Source of the DNA: Heterocephalus glaber
Taxonomy: Eukaryota > Chordata > Mammalia > Rodentia > Bathyergidae
DNA: 64,000 bases
NCBI RefSeq assembly: GCF_000247695.1
Contig: NW_004624783.1
Coordinates: forward strand, 5,341,398-5,405,397
Direction of reading: 5' to 3'
A model generated the notes under the pieces. It was given only the letters and a program-made list of their open reading frames with translations. It made no database searches and was not told the origin of the DNA. Within the stretch, counting starts at the first letter, position 1; the number at the start of each line of letters is the position of its first letter. Made by a program: the position numbers and the translations under genes. Of the stretch, positions 34,730-45,429 are shown piece by piece.

Positions 34730-34985
34730 TGGAAGAGTCAGATCTCACTGTGGTTTCTTCTTGTCGTGGTTTCCGCGGGGTTAGGAAAATGCCACAGAAA
34801 AACGAACCTTCTCTAGTTTTGACTCTCTCAAGTGTAGTGAATCCGTCATATCTCTGAGGGGGCCTACAAGAGGCTTGCCCCAAAGGTGGCAAATCAGACT
34901 TGTACACGCATTGCCTTTGCCTATCCAATAGCTTGTTCAGGATACATATGTTACCTATGTGCGGTTTCACTCATCAAGGGGATTG
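34730..34985. other. Small CpG-bearing island in AT-rich DNA
   Basis: Several CpG dinucleotides (for example in 'TTGTCGTGGTTTCCGCGGGG', 'ACACGCATTG', 'TGTGCGGTTTC') cluster here, while most of the neighbourhood has nearly none. The minus-strand open frame of 85 codons (34713-34970) has no recognised domain. It could be an unfamiliar retroposon, a regulatory element or a lost exon; no family is recognised. Confidence 0.35.
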
Positions 34986-36505
34986 CAGGCTCCAACAGCA
35001 ACCTGTTTTGAGTCTTCTGTGACTCTTGGGCTTTGGCTCTGCATTGAGTCATCCATAAAACACAAGTGTGTGTGTCTGATCCTGAGAAGAATTCGAGGTT
35101 ATCTAGGTAAGGAGAAACAGGAGAAGTCACTCCTTAGCTTTCCTTTGGGTAGATTTGAAATTTTAGAAAAACTGATCTTTCTTTTTTTTACAGCTCAGAA
35201 CTGTTTGCTGTATGTTTTTCTGTCCAAACCGCTTGATAGAATTATCCACTGTCTCCTCTGTTTCATGTGCACTGTGCCCTCTTCAAAATGTAGTTTCAGT
35301 TTCAAATTTTAAAGTATAGGATTTCCCTTTTCTTTCTATGTGCAAAATTTTTAAAATTAAACAGCCACAGTTGCAAAGATACTAATTATGCATAGGTTCC
35401 TGCTTTAGAACTGAGGTCTTATATTTTTGGGACGTATGCTTAAAAAACTAGGTGGAGGGGAAATCTGTTCACCTTTGATTTATGCAACAATGATCGCAGC
35501 ATACCTGTCTTTTTCCTGTATTAAAGGCCAAATTTTAAGATACATTGCTAATCCATTATGACAAAGAAGCTATGAGGTCTGTCAGTCTGTGTCTCTCACT
35601 CTGTGTCTCTGTCTCTCTGTCTCTGTCCCCCACCCCACCAGAGGAACCAGCTCATCCTTAGGCATGTGATTTAGTCTGTGTACATTCAACGCAGTGGCAT
35701 TTTTCTTGAAGAAGTGACTAAGGCTTCTTGGATGAATTCTGTCTTTGAAAGAGGTGGTGAAATTGCATCAGAAAGACATTTACAGTAAATGACTCCCCCT
35801 TCTTCCTGTAATGACCACATGTGAAAGAATGCATTAATTCTTGTTTTGAGGAAATGAGAGTTGTAGAGTTCTATGTGAAACTCCCTTTTTGTCATTAATT
35901 AACCAGATTTGAATGTTAAAATTTTTCAACTTAGAGTCACTTTGTGCTACCTAAGTAAAAGTCACAAAGGTAGAGCTTTCCACTCCATATTCTGCATGGA
36001 ATAATTAATCATTTTGAATTCAAAAAGGGAAAATAATGTTGAATGTAGCTATAGTTAATTCTGCACATGTAAACTAAATTAACTTATTCCTAGCTATTTT
36101 CCACATTAATGGTTTTCTTAGATACATTGCTGATATTTCCTTCAGAATTTGGTCTTCAGTGACACGAGATAAGAAGGCTGGAGGCAAACTCCTGTGGATC
36201 ACCTAGATGGGGTTTCCAGAGAAATGGGACCTCCCTCTAGGGGACATAGTAGATATTGTGAGGGTGTTTTGGTTGTAGAGTGAAGAATATTTAATGAATT
36301 GGAGCCAGAGATTTTGAACATCCTAAGGTGGAAAAGAGAACAAATTGACCTGTATCCTGCACAACTTTTATCTGTATTATTATTTACAGGGTGAAAAATC
36401 AGTTTATTATTTTCTGAGCCTAGAAGAAACACTTTTACTAGACTTTTAATATACACAGAATACACTAATTTTTATTTTGTTATCTGTCTATATCTCACCT
36501 CTTTT
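34986..36505. other. Unique AT-rich stretch with a pyrimidine simple repeat
   Basis: A plus-strand 117-codon open frame (34959-35312) has no domain. At about 35580-35630 there is a (TCTG/TCTC)n tract followed by a C-rich piece. 'TTATCTAGGTAAGGAG' at about 35098-35113 is donor-like but has no convincing partner acceptor. Confidence 0.4.
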
Positions 36506-36522
36506 TGTTTTCCCATACTTTT

Positions 36523-36602
36523 TTTTTTGGTACCAGGGATCGAACTCGGGTCCTTGTGCTTGCAAGGCAGGTAGGAGAACCACTGAGCTAACTCCCCAGC
36601 CA
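36523..36602 (-). mobile_element. ID SINE with perfect 17-bp target duplication
   Basis: GGTACCAGGGATCGAACTCG and CACTGAGCTAACTCCCCAGC. TGTTTTCCCATACTTTT is identical at 36506-36522 and 36603-36619. A recent insertion. Confidence 0.95.
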
Positions 36603-36619
36603 TGTTTTCCCATACTTTT

Positions 36620-37472
36620 AACATGGAAAGTTCCTGACTCTAATTCTCTTAAGTACAAGTAAATTGCATTTATTTCACTGGATAGTTAAATGGACCTAAA
36701 ACTGTTTATATATTGGAAAATTGCTTTTCTTATAGCTTTACAGTTTTATAGTAATACATTTAGTATATTGATGTTTTAGAAGCTGTATGTACACTAATGT
36801 TATCACTGAATTTTATTTTAAAATACAGTAGTAATTAGGGCATGATGGACTTTTTTTTGTTATAAGCAGAGGGCTGTGGAAGTAGTGGGGTTTTGAACCA
36901 GTGCTCCAATCTGGCTGTCTGCTTTAATAAAGCATGGTGTGCATGCCACCTAGGTGGGAGAGAGGTTATCTTCTCTATGAAGTTCTCCACTGAGGATTTC
37001 ATATGTGCCTCATTAATATGTTTTAGTATTTTGAGGTCTTCCCATCAAGCTATTTTAGTTCTATGTACATTGTTAGTACTTTCCAGGATTCTTCATATTT
37101 CACTCTAAAAACATGGCCTTTGATTACTCCCTTTCTATAGAAAAACAAAGCAGGTATTAAAGGGAGTTTACACATATCACACTGTAAACTAGCAGGAGTT
37201 AAAAACTAGAGGAGTTAAACTAGAGGAGTTAAAAATAGACTTGGGTTTTCTTGAATAGTGGGGCATTGTGTCATTATGCCGTTTCAGACTTATGGCAAAA
37301 GTGCAAAATATAGCACATCTTAGGTAAAAAGTACTGTCTTGTGTGGTAAAATTAAATAATCAGGATACACCTGTGAGATTAGGGCACCCACACTTAGTGT
37401 TCACTAAAACTTGCTTTTGGAGGCTCATATTTTTCATTTCATAGACCCTTTTCTTGGATTATTTGTTTAGTT
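36620..37472. other. AT-rich stretch with a small tandem repeat
   Basis: At 37193-37237 a unit of about 15 bp, AGGAGTTAAAAACTAG, is repeated about three times with small changes. Otherwise no gene or named repeat is seen. Confidence 0.5.
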
Positions 37473-37591
37473 TGTCTTGTTTTTTTGTTTGTTTGTTTGT
37501 TTGTTTGTTTGTTTTTTGGTACCGGGGATTGAACTTGGGTCCTTGCGCTTGCGAGCCAGGTGCCGGAACCACTGAGCTAAATCCCTGGCCC
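37473..37591 (-). mobile_element. ID SINE (first of a cluster of three)
   Basis: A (GTTT)n tail, GGTACCGGGGATTGAACTTG, CTGAGCTAAATCCCTGGCCC. TGTTTAGTTT flanks it at 37463-37472 and 37592-37601. The tail has expanded into a tetranucleotide microsatellite. Confidence 0.94.
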
Positions 37592-37649
37592 TGTTTAGTT
37601 TGGATATAATTATTCTACAATACTTTGAGGGTTGCTCAAAGTATTTTTT

Positions 37650-37752
37650 TTTTTTTTGGTACTGGGGATCGAACTGGGGACCTTGTGCTTGGTACTGGGG
37701 ACCTTGTGCTTTCTAGGCAGGTGCCAGAACCACTGAGCTAAATCCCCGGCCC
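37650..37752 (-). mobile_element. ID SINE with internal 21-bp duplication
   Basis: GGTACTGGGGATCGAACTGG ... CTGAGCTAAATCCCCGGCCC. TGCTCAAAGTATTTTTT is identical at 37633-37649 and 37753-37769 (17 bp). Within the body 'GGTACTGGGGACCTTGTGCT' is repeated at about 37691-37710, just after a near copy starting at 37658, so the 3' end of the element is partly doubled. Confidence 0.94.
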
Positions 37753-37785
37753 TGCTCAAAGTATTTTTTAAAATCAATGTTCCCT

Positions 37786-37870
37786 GGGCCAGGGATTCAA
37801 CTCAGTGGTTTCGCCACCTGCTGCGCAAGTGCAAGGACCTGAGTTTGATCCCCAGTACCAAAACAAAACA
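37786..37870 (+). mobile_element. ID SINE, opposite strand to its neighbours
   Basis: GGGCCAGGGATTCAACTCAG to GATCCCCAGTACC plus an A-rich tail. AAAATCAATGTTCCCT and AAAATCAGCGTTCCCT flank it. It lies about 33 bp from the preceding minus-strand copy and forms an inverted pair with it. Confidence 0.93.
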
Positions 37871-38223
37871 AAAAATCAGCGTTCCCTTGAATTTTCTGTT
37901 TTTTCCAAGGTCTTCCTGTTATTTATTGTGGTTTCCTCTTTCATATTGCAGGCTTTCTAAATATGTATTTATCCTTGGTTGTTGATCCACAGTTGAAGTG
38001 AAGCTACATTCCGGCTGACTCAAGCTGTCTGAGTTGCTGCCTCTTGCCAGGAACAAGCTTCACCCTGGGTGGCTTGGGGCTTGCAGAGCCCCCACGCTTG
38101 GGAACTGCTAAGTGCCAGAGTGAAGAGGACTTGAGTTTAGGGTTCTTACACACTAGTCAGACATTTTTAGTCTCTTTAGAGAATCATTTCCCTTTTTACT
38201 TTCAGGGTTTTAATTTTATTTTT

Positions 38224-38433
38224 AGCTTTTATGGTATTTGGGGTCAGACCTCGGCCTCCTATGTGCTAGGTTAATGTTCTAGCACTGAGCTCTGTTTTCA
38301 TCCCCTTTTATTTTTTTTTAATTTTGAGGCAAGGTCTTGCTAAGTTGCCCCAGGCTATCCAGGAACTTATAATTCTCCTGCCTCAGCCTCCCAAAGAGGT
38401 AGGAATACAGATACATGTCTCTGCATCCAGATA
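38224..38433 (-). mobile_element. Old B1-ID dimer SINE
   Basis: An antisense ID part ('GGTATTTGGGGTCAGACCTC', 'CTAGCACTGAGCTCTG') followed by antisense B1 ('GCAAGGTCTTGCTAAGTTGC', 'CTGCCTCAGCCTCCCAAAGA'). It is more diverged than the young ID copies. Confidence 0.75.
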
Positions 38434-38897
38434 TTTTTAATTTTTGTCTGAGGGCCTGTAAGGTTTGATCTTAAAAGCACAGGAAGTAGGGATGGAAGAA
38501 GTAATTATTGATATCCAGAGTGCTTTCTGCCCTTCTTGGAACTTCTGTCCCATACTGTACTTGCTTTCTGTGGACCTGGAGTCTTCCTGGGGTTCTACCA
38601 AACCAGGTCACCTGTCTCTTCTCAGCAGCAGCATTTCTCAGAAAGCTCTCCAGGCTATTGCTGCCCCTGCCCAGATTGTTGGGCAGTTCCCCTCCCATCA
38701 TCCATCTGACACTCAAACATTTTGTGAAAAGCTCTGATTTTTAAAAAAAATTATGGTGGGCTTTGTGCCTTTCTATAAGTGTATGTGTCCTTCCTGTACC
38801 CTGCCTGACCACTATCTTGACATGAGAAGCCCTCTCATTGGTTGGTTTGTTGGAAGTATAAATGAACATTTAAATTAGAAATAGCTTTAGCCATGCA
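38434..38897. other. Short unique stretch
   Basis: Three overlapping open frames of about 80-90 codons cover 38465-38744 on both strands. Overlap on both strands with no motif argues for chance. Confidence 0.4.
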
Positions 38898-39276
38898 TGT
38901 TAATTTCCCATTACTGTGACAAAATGCCTGAGATAATCAACTTATTAGATAAAAGGTTTATGTTGGTTCATAGGTTTTAAAGTTTTAGTCCATGGTCTGT
39001 ATGCCCTGTTGTTTTGAGGCTTGTGGTAAAGCAGCACATTGTAGTTGAAGTGTGTGGTAGAGGAAGCTTCTCACTTCATGGTCATCAGGAAGTGAGAAGA
39101 GAGAGGAAGGGCCAGGGTCCCAGTGTCCCCCTTCAAGAGCAGTTCCCTAATAACCTAACTTCCTTTCACTAGGCTCTACCTTCTAAAGGTTCTACCACCT
39201 CCCTGTCTCATCAGGGACTGAGCCCCCAAGCCATCAACATGTGAGCCTTTGGGGGACATTCAGGATCCAAACTACA
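38898..39276 (-). mobile_element. MaLR solo LTR
   Basis: 'TGTTAATTTCCCATTACTGT', 'CAAAATGCCTGAGATAATCA', 'CCTAATAACCTAACTTCC' and 'GGGGGACATTCAGGATCCAA' with a terminal ACAGCA: the reverse of a MaLR LTR. It is of a different subtype from the 3-5 kb provirus and closer to the copy at 43892-44271. Confidence 0.78.
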
Positions 39277-39536
39277 GCACCAGGCATTTAGCCAGGGAAG
39301 AGACAAGGTGAGGCACAATGACTGAAGTGAGTTGTGGGGCTTGGGAAAACTGTGTCTTCAAAGTACCTGCTTGGGAAGAAATGGTTAGCTGATATTATTA
39401 CTTAGAGTGATGCTCTCCTGCTGCAGGGACCAAGTCATTAATCATGGAACCCAGAAGAGGCTCTTTCGGCTTTGTTGCTAGGAGGAAAATCACATCTTGT
39501 AAAATAGCCAGCTTAGTCCTTTTATATCTATAAAAG

Positions 39537-39728
39537 AGCAGGATGTGATGGCACACACTGTAATCCCAACATTCTTGGAGGCTGAGGCAGGAGAATCACA
39601 AGTTTGAGCCCAGCCTGGGCCACTTAGCATATTAGTTAGATCCTGTTTCAAAATAAAAATAATAAAAAGGACTGAGGATGTAGCTCAGTGTAAAGGTCCT
39701 AGGTTCAATCTCTACCTAGTACTGCCCC
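39537..39728 (+). mobile_element. B1-ID dimer SINE, plus strand
   Basis: A B1 part ('GATGTGATGGCACACACTGT' to 'GATCCTGTTTCAAAATAAAA') followed by an ID part ('GGACTGAGGATGTAGCTCAG' to 'GGTTCAATCTCTACC'). In this orientation the B1-then-ID order of the dimer can be read directly. Confidence 0.8.
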
Positions 39729-39774
39729 CCCCATCTATAAAAGTAATGGTAGCTGTTCCTGTTCTTACTACAAA

Positions 39775-40320
39775 ATATAAATGTGGGTAAGTTTTGCATA
39801 AGACATTGCCATCAGTCCCCTTTAAAATACTCTCCATCACTGTGTGAACACAACTGAGTCTCTTTAGTTGCACTGTTGTAGCTATTTTGATGTCCTGAAA
39901 TCAATTCAAAACATTTACCTTTCATAGTCATTTTGACTTTGGGCTACACATTGCACAGTGCCAGATCTGACAAATAAAAATGAGGACACACGAATGTTTT
40001 TACAAGCCTGGCTTTACATTGGATTGCACTTGGCAGAACCATTCACCAAATTTTTTATTACACCCCATAAAGACAATCACAAAAGAGGACTTCTAGAGCT
40101 GCATCAGAAAGTAGCAAAAGTGATGGGAGAAATGTGTTTGAAGTAAGGAGGATTAATGGCAATGTCTTCTACTGTAATGAAATTTTTTTTTTTGGTACCA
40201 GGGATTGAACTCGAGTCCTTGAGCTTTCGAGGCAGGTGGCAGAACCACTGAGCTAAGTCCCCGGCCCCCACTGAGCTAAATCCCAGGCCCATAAAATTTT
40301 TTATTTTAAACTTTCACCGT
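39775..40320 (+). mobile_element. Mariner-like non-autonomous element, split by an ID
   Basis: 'GACATTGCCATCAGTCCCCT', 'CATCAGAAAGTAGCAAAAGT' and 'GTTTGAAGTAAGGAGGATTA' parallel the copies at 21.6-22.1 and 26.2-26.5 kb. The right end 'TTTTAAACTTTCACC' corresponds to the right end at 22080-22100. An ID SINE sits at 40188-40291 near the right end. The central transposase region is deleted. Confidence 0.7.
40188..40291 (-). mobile_element. ID SINE with a duplicated 5' end
   Basis: GGTACCAGGGATTGAACTCG ... CTGAGCTAAGTCCCCGGCCC, immediately followed by a second 'CCACTGAGCTAAATCCCAGG'. On the element strand the first 24 or so bases (GGGATTTAGCTCAGTGG) are therefore present twice. It is nested in the mariner-like element. 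Confidence 0.9.
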
Positions 40321-40510
40321 AGCTGGGCATGGTGGTGCACACCTGTAATCCCAGCACTCGGGAGGCCAAGGCAGGAGGATCAGCCTTGGCTGATGAGTTT
40401 GAAGCCTCCCTGGGCTACATAATGAATTCAAGGGCATCCTGAACAACATAGCGAGACCTTGTCTCCACAAAATAAAACAAACCACCAAATCCAAACAAAC
40501 AAAAAACAAC
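40321..40510 (+). mobile_element. B1 SINE
   Basis: 'AGCTGGGCATGGTGGTGCAC', 'AATCCCAGCACTCGGGAGGC', a local doubling 'GATCAGCCTTGGCTGATGAG', and 'GCGAGACCTTGTCTCCACAA' with an A-rich tail. It starts exactly where the mariner-like element ends. Confidence 0.92.
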
Positions 40511-41729
40511 AGCTAACTGTGCCTTTTGATCATCCTTCTACTTCTCCCCTTGCTTCTAAGAAGTATCTGAGATTCTTCTTTGTCATTTCCTTTGTGAACA
40601 GAGTCCCAAAACTTTATTGATCATCCCTGTATCCTATTTGCCACACAGATACTATGAGATGGGGAAATAGATATTAATTAATCCTTACACTTCCCTGATA
40701 TAAGTGGTATCCAGTTGTGTCTCAGAAGAAACTGAATTAATGCTTCTGATCTTATGGTTTCTTTCTTTTCCTTAATGAAGAAAATGACTGCTTCCCTGTG
40801 AAAAATCCATGGAGATGGCCCACAGAAGTATTCTATAGATAGAGCCAGTTGTACCACCATTTTTAAGCCTTTAGATTTTGCTCAGGCTTAGTCTCGTCTC
40901 TAGTATGGTACTAGATCTACCACCAGAATTTGCAAAGCTGTACTGGTCGATTTTAGCCATTCTTCAAGGGTGACTTAGAGGCAGTTGAAGATAGTCAGGG
41001 TCCTCTGGCATTATCCAACTTCTCCTACCCTTGTAAGTTATTTACTAGCTTAGACCCTCTGGTCAGTTCTAAATCAAAGAGCTGGCTTCCTGAGGCCATG
41101 CTGTTGGAAGCGAATATGGAGAGTGATGAAGTGTCCTCAACTCTGAGCATGTGAGCTTCTAGGCAAATAGGGCATGCTCTTGATTTTATTTCTAGTATTG
41201 GCCAGGACAGATATCATCAACTTGTTTCACATGCCTGTCTTTTCCAAACCTCCTTTCTCCATGCTATTCCTTGTATAACCTCTTGGAGATGAGGGCTATG
41301 TCTGAGTGCAGGTTGTCACCTGTCTCCTGAAAATTGGTGGGTATAAAAAGAAACCTCTTGACTTCAGGGCTTTTGAGCACACACCATACTGGTTCTGAGA
41401 CCTAGCTTTTTGATTGCCTTTTACTGTTGAATGACAGGAAAACAAGTAAGTTCCTCCTTTTCCTCCCAGAGAGAACAGACACCCAGGATAGTTGTTCAAC
41501 TGAAGTAATTCAGATTCAGTCCCCATTTGGTGTGGTCCAAGAATAAGAATCAAATCACATTCTTTGGGGGAGGGCCTGTGACAATTCAAACAGTTTGAGA
41601 GCCCAGTCAGCCCTCTTTTTTCACTGATGAATGGTTTACCTGCACAGAAGTACACAAATCTTAAGTAGACTGTCATGAGGAACATGTCTGTCACTTGGGT
41701 TTGCTCATGCTCCTATCCAATCATTCCTC
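40511..41729. other. Unique stretch, no gene seen
   Basis: A minus-strand 132-codon open frame (41296-41694) has no recognised motif. No splice-bounded exon could be argued and no named repeat is seen. Confidence 0.4.
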
Positions 41730-42790
41730 ACCCTCACTAACAAAAACTTGCTGATTTCTATCACTGTAGTCCTCTTTCTGAGCTTCTTATAAATGGAATC
41801 ATAGAGTATATACTGGGCTGTGTCCAACTTCTTTCACCTAGAAGTTTTATGTTGCATCAGTAATTGATTCTTCCTTTATGGCTGGGCAGTAGTGTGAAGA
41901 GACCCATTATCCCATTCTCTTACTGACCAAGATTTGGATTGTTTCACTTTCTTGGCTGTTAAGAATATTAAGCTGCTATGCATGAGTTCATTCATTCTTT
42001 AAAATTCAGGCTTACCTTCTGGGCCATACAGTAGGGGTATTTTTGCCTTTATAAGATTTTTTAAAGTCATTTCCCAAAATAATACTACCACTTTCCATTC
42101 CAAAAAGCAATGCACGAGAGTTCTAGATGCTCCAGTTTCTTTTCAGCATTTATACATTGTAGTTTTTTCTAATTTAGACCATTCTACCAAATAGGAGTAG
42201 TAGTTCATTGGGATTTTTTAGTTGTATTTTCTTAAGGAATACCATGTACTTACTTACCCAGTTTCCTTTTTGAAGTATCTATTCAAACTCATTTTCCTGA
42301 TTTTCTTATCTTTTGCCTATGTTTAAGTTGATGTTTTTCTTGTTATTATCATACTCACATGTTCTGAATAAAACTCTTTTGTTAGAAATGTATGATGCAG
42401 ATATATCTTTTCAGCGTACAACATTGTTTTTTAAAAGTGCCTTTTGATGAGAGGCTTATTTTTCAAGTGTTTTGTTTAATCAAAAAATTTTTCTATACTA
42501 TTCAGTATTTTTCATTTGCTAAATAATTGTTGCCTCCCAAAGGGTGTGAAGCTTATAGTTTCAGCTTTTATATTTTGACCAATGATCCACTTCTAGTTAA
42601 TTTTTGTATGTGGGCTATGGTAGAGGTCAACATTCTTTTTTTTTTTTTTCCCCCACACATTTTCCCCAACACAGTTTGTTGAAAGGATTTTATTTTCCTC
42701 ATTGAATTGCTTTGCCATCTTTGTTTGAAAATGGATTGTCCAAATATGTGTGGGCCTGTTTTGAAGAACTCTAAAAAATATTTGCATAGG
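41730..42790 (-). repeat. L1 LINE 3' part (old)
   Basis: On plus: 'CTTATAAATGGAATCATAGA', 'CAAAAAGCAATGCACGAGAG', 'GTTAATTTTTGTATGTGGGC' and 'CAACACAGTTTGTTGAAAGG' follow the antisense order of the 3' end of old mammalian L1. It is broken and has no open reading frame of note. Confidence 0.85.
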
Positions 42791-43085
42791 CCACATGAGG
42801 GCAGGGACTTAAGTCTAGGAAATAACCATTCACATTAGTCAGCGTTACTAAGGCTCAAAGTGATTGGTATTGCCTTGGACATATGTATCATTGCACATTT
42901 GCATTAGAGGTCACCGACAGAAAATGTGGCTAACAAGGGCATTGTTTTGCTTGTTTTCTGAAGCTAATCTTACTGAAGCCTCTAGAAGTTCCAGCATTCC
43001 CATGTTAACTGTGATGTTTTCATCTGAACAGAAATAATACCATAAAAAATGCTGAGAAATGGAAAAATGGAAATAAAGTCTTTGT

Positions 43086-43265
43086 AACTAGGGAAGGGTG
43101 GAGGGGCTGAAGGGAGGGCTAGGAATGGGGAAAAAATAAGAACCAAGATGCATTATGTAAGGGTACAGTTCCCAATGAGAAATGTAATTGTGTTGTATAC
43201 CTACAATGTACCGATAAAAGAATTTAATAAAGAAAAAAAAATACATAAAAAAAATGAAAAAAAAA
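43086..43265 (+). repeat. Probable L1 3' end with poly-A tail
   Basis: A purine-rich piece ('GGGAAGGGTGGAGGGGCTGA', 'GGGAGGGCTAGGAATGGGG') followed by 'AATGTAATTGTGTTGTATAC', an AATAAA signal and A-rich tails. A G-rich 3' UTR ending in AATAAA and poly-A is typical of a 5'-truncated L1, but the family is not certain. Confidence 0.5.
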
Positions 43266-43660
43266 ATGAGTTCTTGCCTGAGCCTGCAGGCAACTTCAAG
43301 GAGAACAAAATATTTTAAATTCAGTTTTCATATTTGAAAACTTGGATATATGTGGATTTTTAAAAAGTGACTGATTTGGAACTCATCCTAATTAAATGTA
43401 GTCCAGACCAAAAAATGTACTTCTTTTTTCAAAAAATATACTCAAGACATTTTTCATAATGTAAAGAAGCTTGTGGGGCAAAGTTTGTTTTAATAACCAT
43501 ATTACCTGTAGAAACACCTTCTGATTTTAAGCAAGCCTTGTCTATGGATAGAATTTCTACTTTGAAAAGGGTTTTGGTCACAAATTTACTTGAGTGCAGT
43601 GCGGTTTTTTATTTGAATATAGTAAAATATCTTTTAAAAGTATCTTTTTTAAAAGAGTCT

Positions 43661-43818
43661 TAGCTGGGTATGGTGGTGCATGCCTGTAATCCCAGCACTC
43701 GGGAGGCTGAGGCAGGAGGATTGCTGCGAGTTTGAGGCCAGCCTGGGCTAGCTACATAGTGAGTTCCGGGCCAGCCTGAACTACAAAGGGAGACCCTGAC
43801 TCAAAAAAAGAAAAACAA
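43661..43818 (+). mobile_element. B1 SINE with target duplication
   Basis: 'TAGCTGGGTATGGTGGTGCA', 'GGAGGCTGAGGCAGGAGGAT', an internal repeat with an extra 'GCTA' ('GGGCTAGCTACATAG'), and end 'GGGAGACCCTGACTCAAAAA'. AAAAGAGTC lies on both sides (43651-43659 and 43819-43827). It is the best-preserved B1 here. Confidence 0.95.
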
Positions 43819-43891
43819 AAAAGAGTCCTTTATTTGAAAAATGAAGAATTAATAGAGTGAGAAATACAACAAAATTATTCTGTTAGTATAA

Positions 43892-44271
43892 TGTTAGTTT
43901 TCTATTACTGTAACAAAATAACTGAGATAAATAACTTTTGGAGAAAAGGTTTATTATGTCTCATGGTTTTGGAGACTCCAATCTATGCTCAATTGTCTAC
44001 ATTCATTTTGGGCCTCTCACGAGGCAGCCTGTCATGGCAGAAATATGTAACATAGCAAAACCACTTACATCACTAGCTTGGGAGCAAAGGGAAAGAGGCA
44101 GGGCCTGGCATCCCACAGTCCCCTTCAAGAGCAACCCCCCCCCCCCCCCCCCGACCAGGGTCCTCCCTCAGGGTCCAACCTCTTAAAAGTTTTGCCATCT
44201 TCCAATAACAACACCTGGGGGTCCAAGTTTTTATGGGACTTTGGGGGACATTCAAGATCCAAACCGTAGCA
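43892..44271 (-). mobile_element. MaLR solo LTR with an 18-base C run
   Basis: 'TGTTAGTTTTCTATTACTGT', 'CAAAATAACTGAGATAAATA' and 'GGGGGACATTCAAGATCCAA' up to GTAGCA: a MaLR LTR in reverse. At 44135-44152 there is an uninterrupted run of 18 C, expanded inside the LTR. Confidence 0.78.
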
Positions 44272-44409
44272 GAAAGTTAGGACAAGTGATGGTTATGTTT
44301 TTTTGGCATCCTACATTGCAGAGCTTGACTTGGTGTTTTCTTGGCGTGTGAGTGTGGTGAACCATCGGGCTAGACTGCCTTGGCTAGAGTACATGCTCTG
44401 CTGCTGGCC

Positions 44410-44555
44410 AGAGATGAAGGAATTAATCTCTGAAAGTCTCCTAGGTGGGGAGGATAAGAATACCTGATTCTGGGATGGGTTGAGTCAGGCAGAGGGCATA
44501 AAGCTGTGCCTGGTTCAGAGCACTATGTAAGTGTTGGACAGTAGTAATATATTAC
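44410..44555 (+). repeat. MIR SINE
   Basis: 'GGAATTAATCTCTGAAAGTC' followed by 'GCTGTGCCTGGTTCAGAGCA' and 'CTATGTAAGTGTTGGACAGT' gives the MIR middle and 3' end. Confidence 0.6.
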
Positions 44556-44615
44556 TTTTAGAATAAAAGAACATAGATATACGCAAAAAAAGATTTTTTT
44601 AAAAGAAGAGAATAG

Positions 44616-44697
44616 GGCCAGGATGTAGCTCTGCAATAGAACCTTGCCTAGAGTGCATGAGGACCTGGGTTTAATCCCCATTACTGCAAAAAAAGAA
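44616..44697 (+). mobile_element. Older ID-type SINE, plus strand
   Basis: 'GGGCCAGGATGTAGCTCTGC', 'CTTGCCTAGAGTGCATGAGG' and 'GGGTTTAATCCCCATTACTG' plus an A-tail. Its body (CTTGCCTAGAGTGCATGAGG) resembles the general rodent ID rather than the young local subfamily. Confidence 0.75.
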
Positions 44698-45429
44698 GGA
44701 ATACAGAGCACAAGTATATTTCACTGTACAGTGATTCAGCTGTCTCAGTGTTCATAGTAACACTCCGCAGTTGTCTGAACTGGTTAGGTTTTGCTGTTAA
44801 CGCTCATTCTCACCCAAAAGGATATAGAATTAAAAATTCTTCTTTTTAAAAAAATAAAAATTCTTCTTTTAATCTCCTTGGGAGATACATGCTCTGAAAA
44901 TACCAAGAGTACCTTATATTAAGTACTGGAGTTACTTTTGTCCTTACAAAAGGACTTTACAAGAAAAGCTATATTTCAGGTTCCCATCTGAACACTTCTC
45001 AACACTCAAGAAAAATACATCACTGCCTGTGTTTGGACTTGCATTGTGCTCAGCTTCTGTCCCCTTTTCTGGTCTCTGGCAGTTTCCTGCCAAGAGCAGT
45101 GGTGAAAGCCATGCTCAAGAGAAGTAGCGGGGACAGGGGTTTCCTCAGTCAGCTTCCAGCACCACTCTGGCAGGTGGGATGAGTGTGACTCTCACTGTAA
45201 TTACTTCTTAACATTGAGAAGGGTTGATGACCCCAGAAACAAAACCCACCTCAGATCAAACCAGAAGGTCTGTCAGTGCATTATTGATGATCTGATTTCA
45301 GTTGAAGCCATGAAACTCTGGTTGCACAGATCAGCCAAATGTGATTGTAGGATGAAGGATGATTGTGTCACATGTTGTATTCTTTCACAACTGTTGTACA
45401 TAAGTAATGAATGCATAAGGAAAATGGAT

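Noticed and set aside
37193..37237. CRISPR-like array
   Set aside because: The units are contiguous without spacers, only about three copies, in mammalian DNA.
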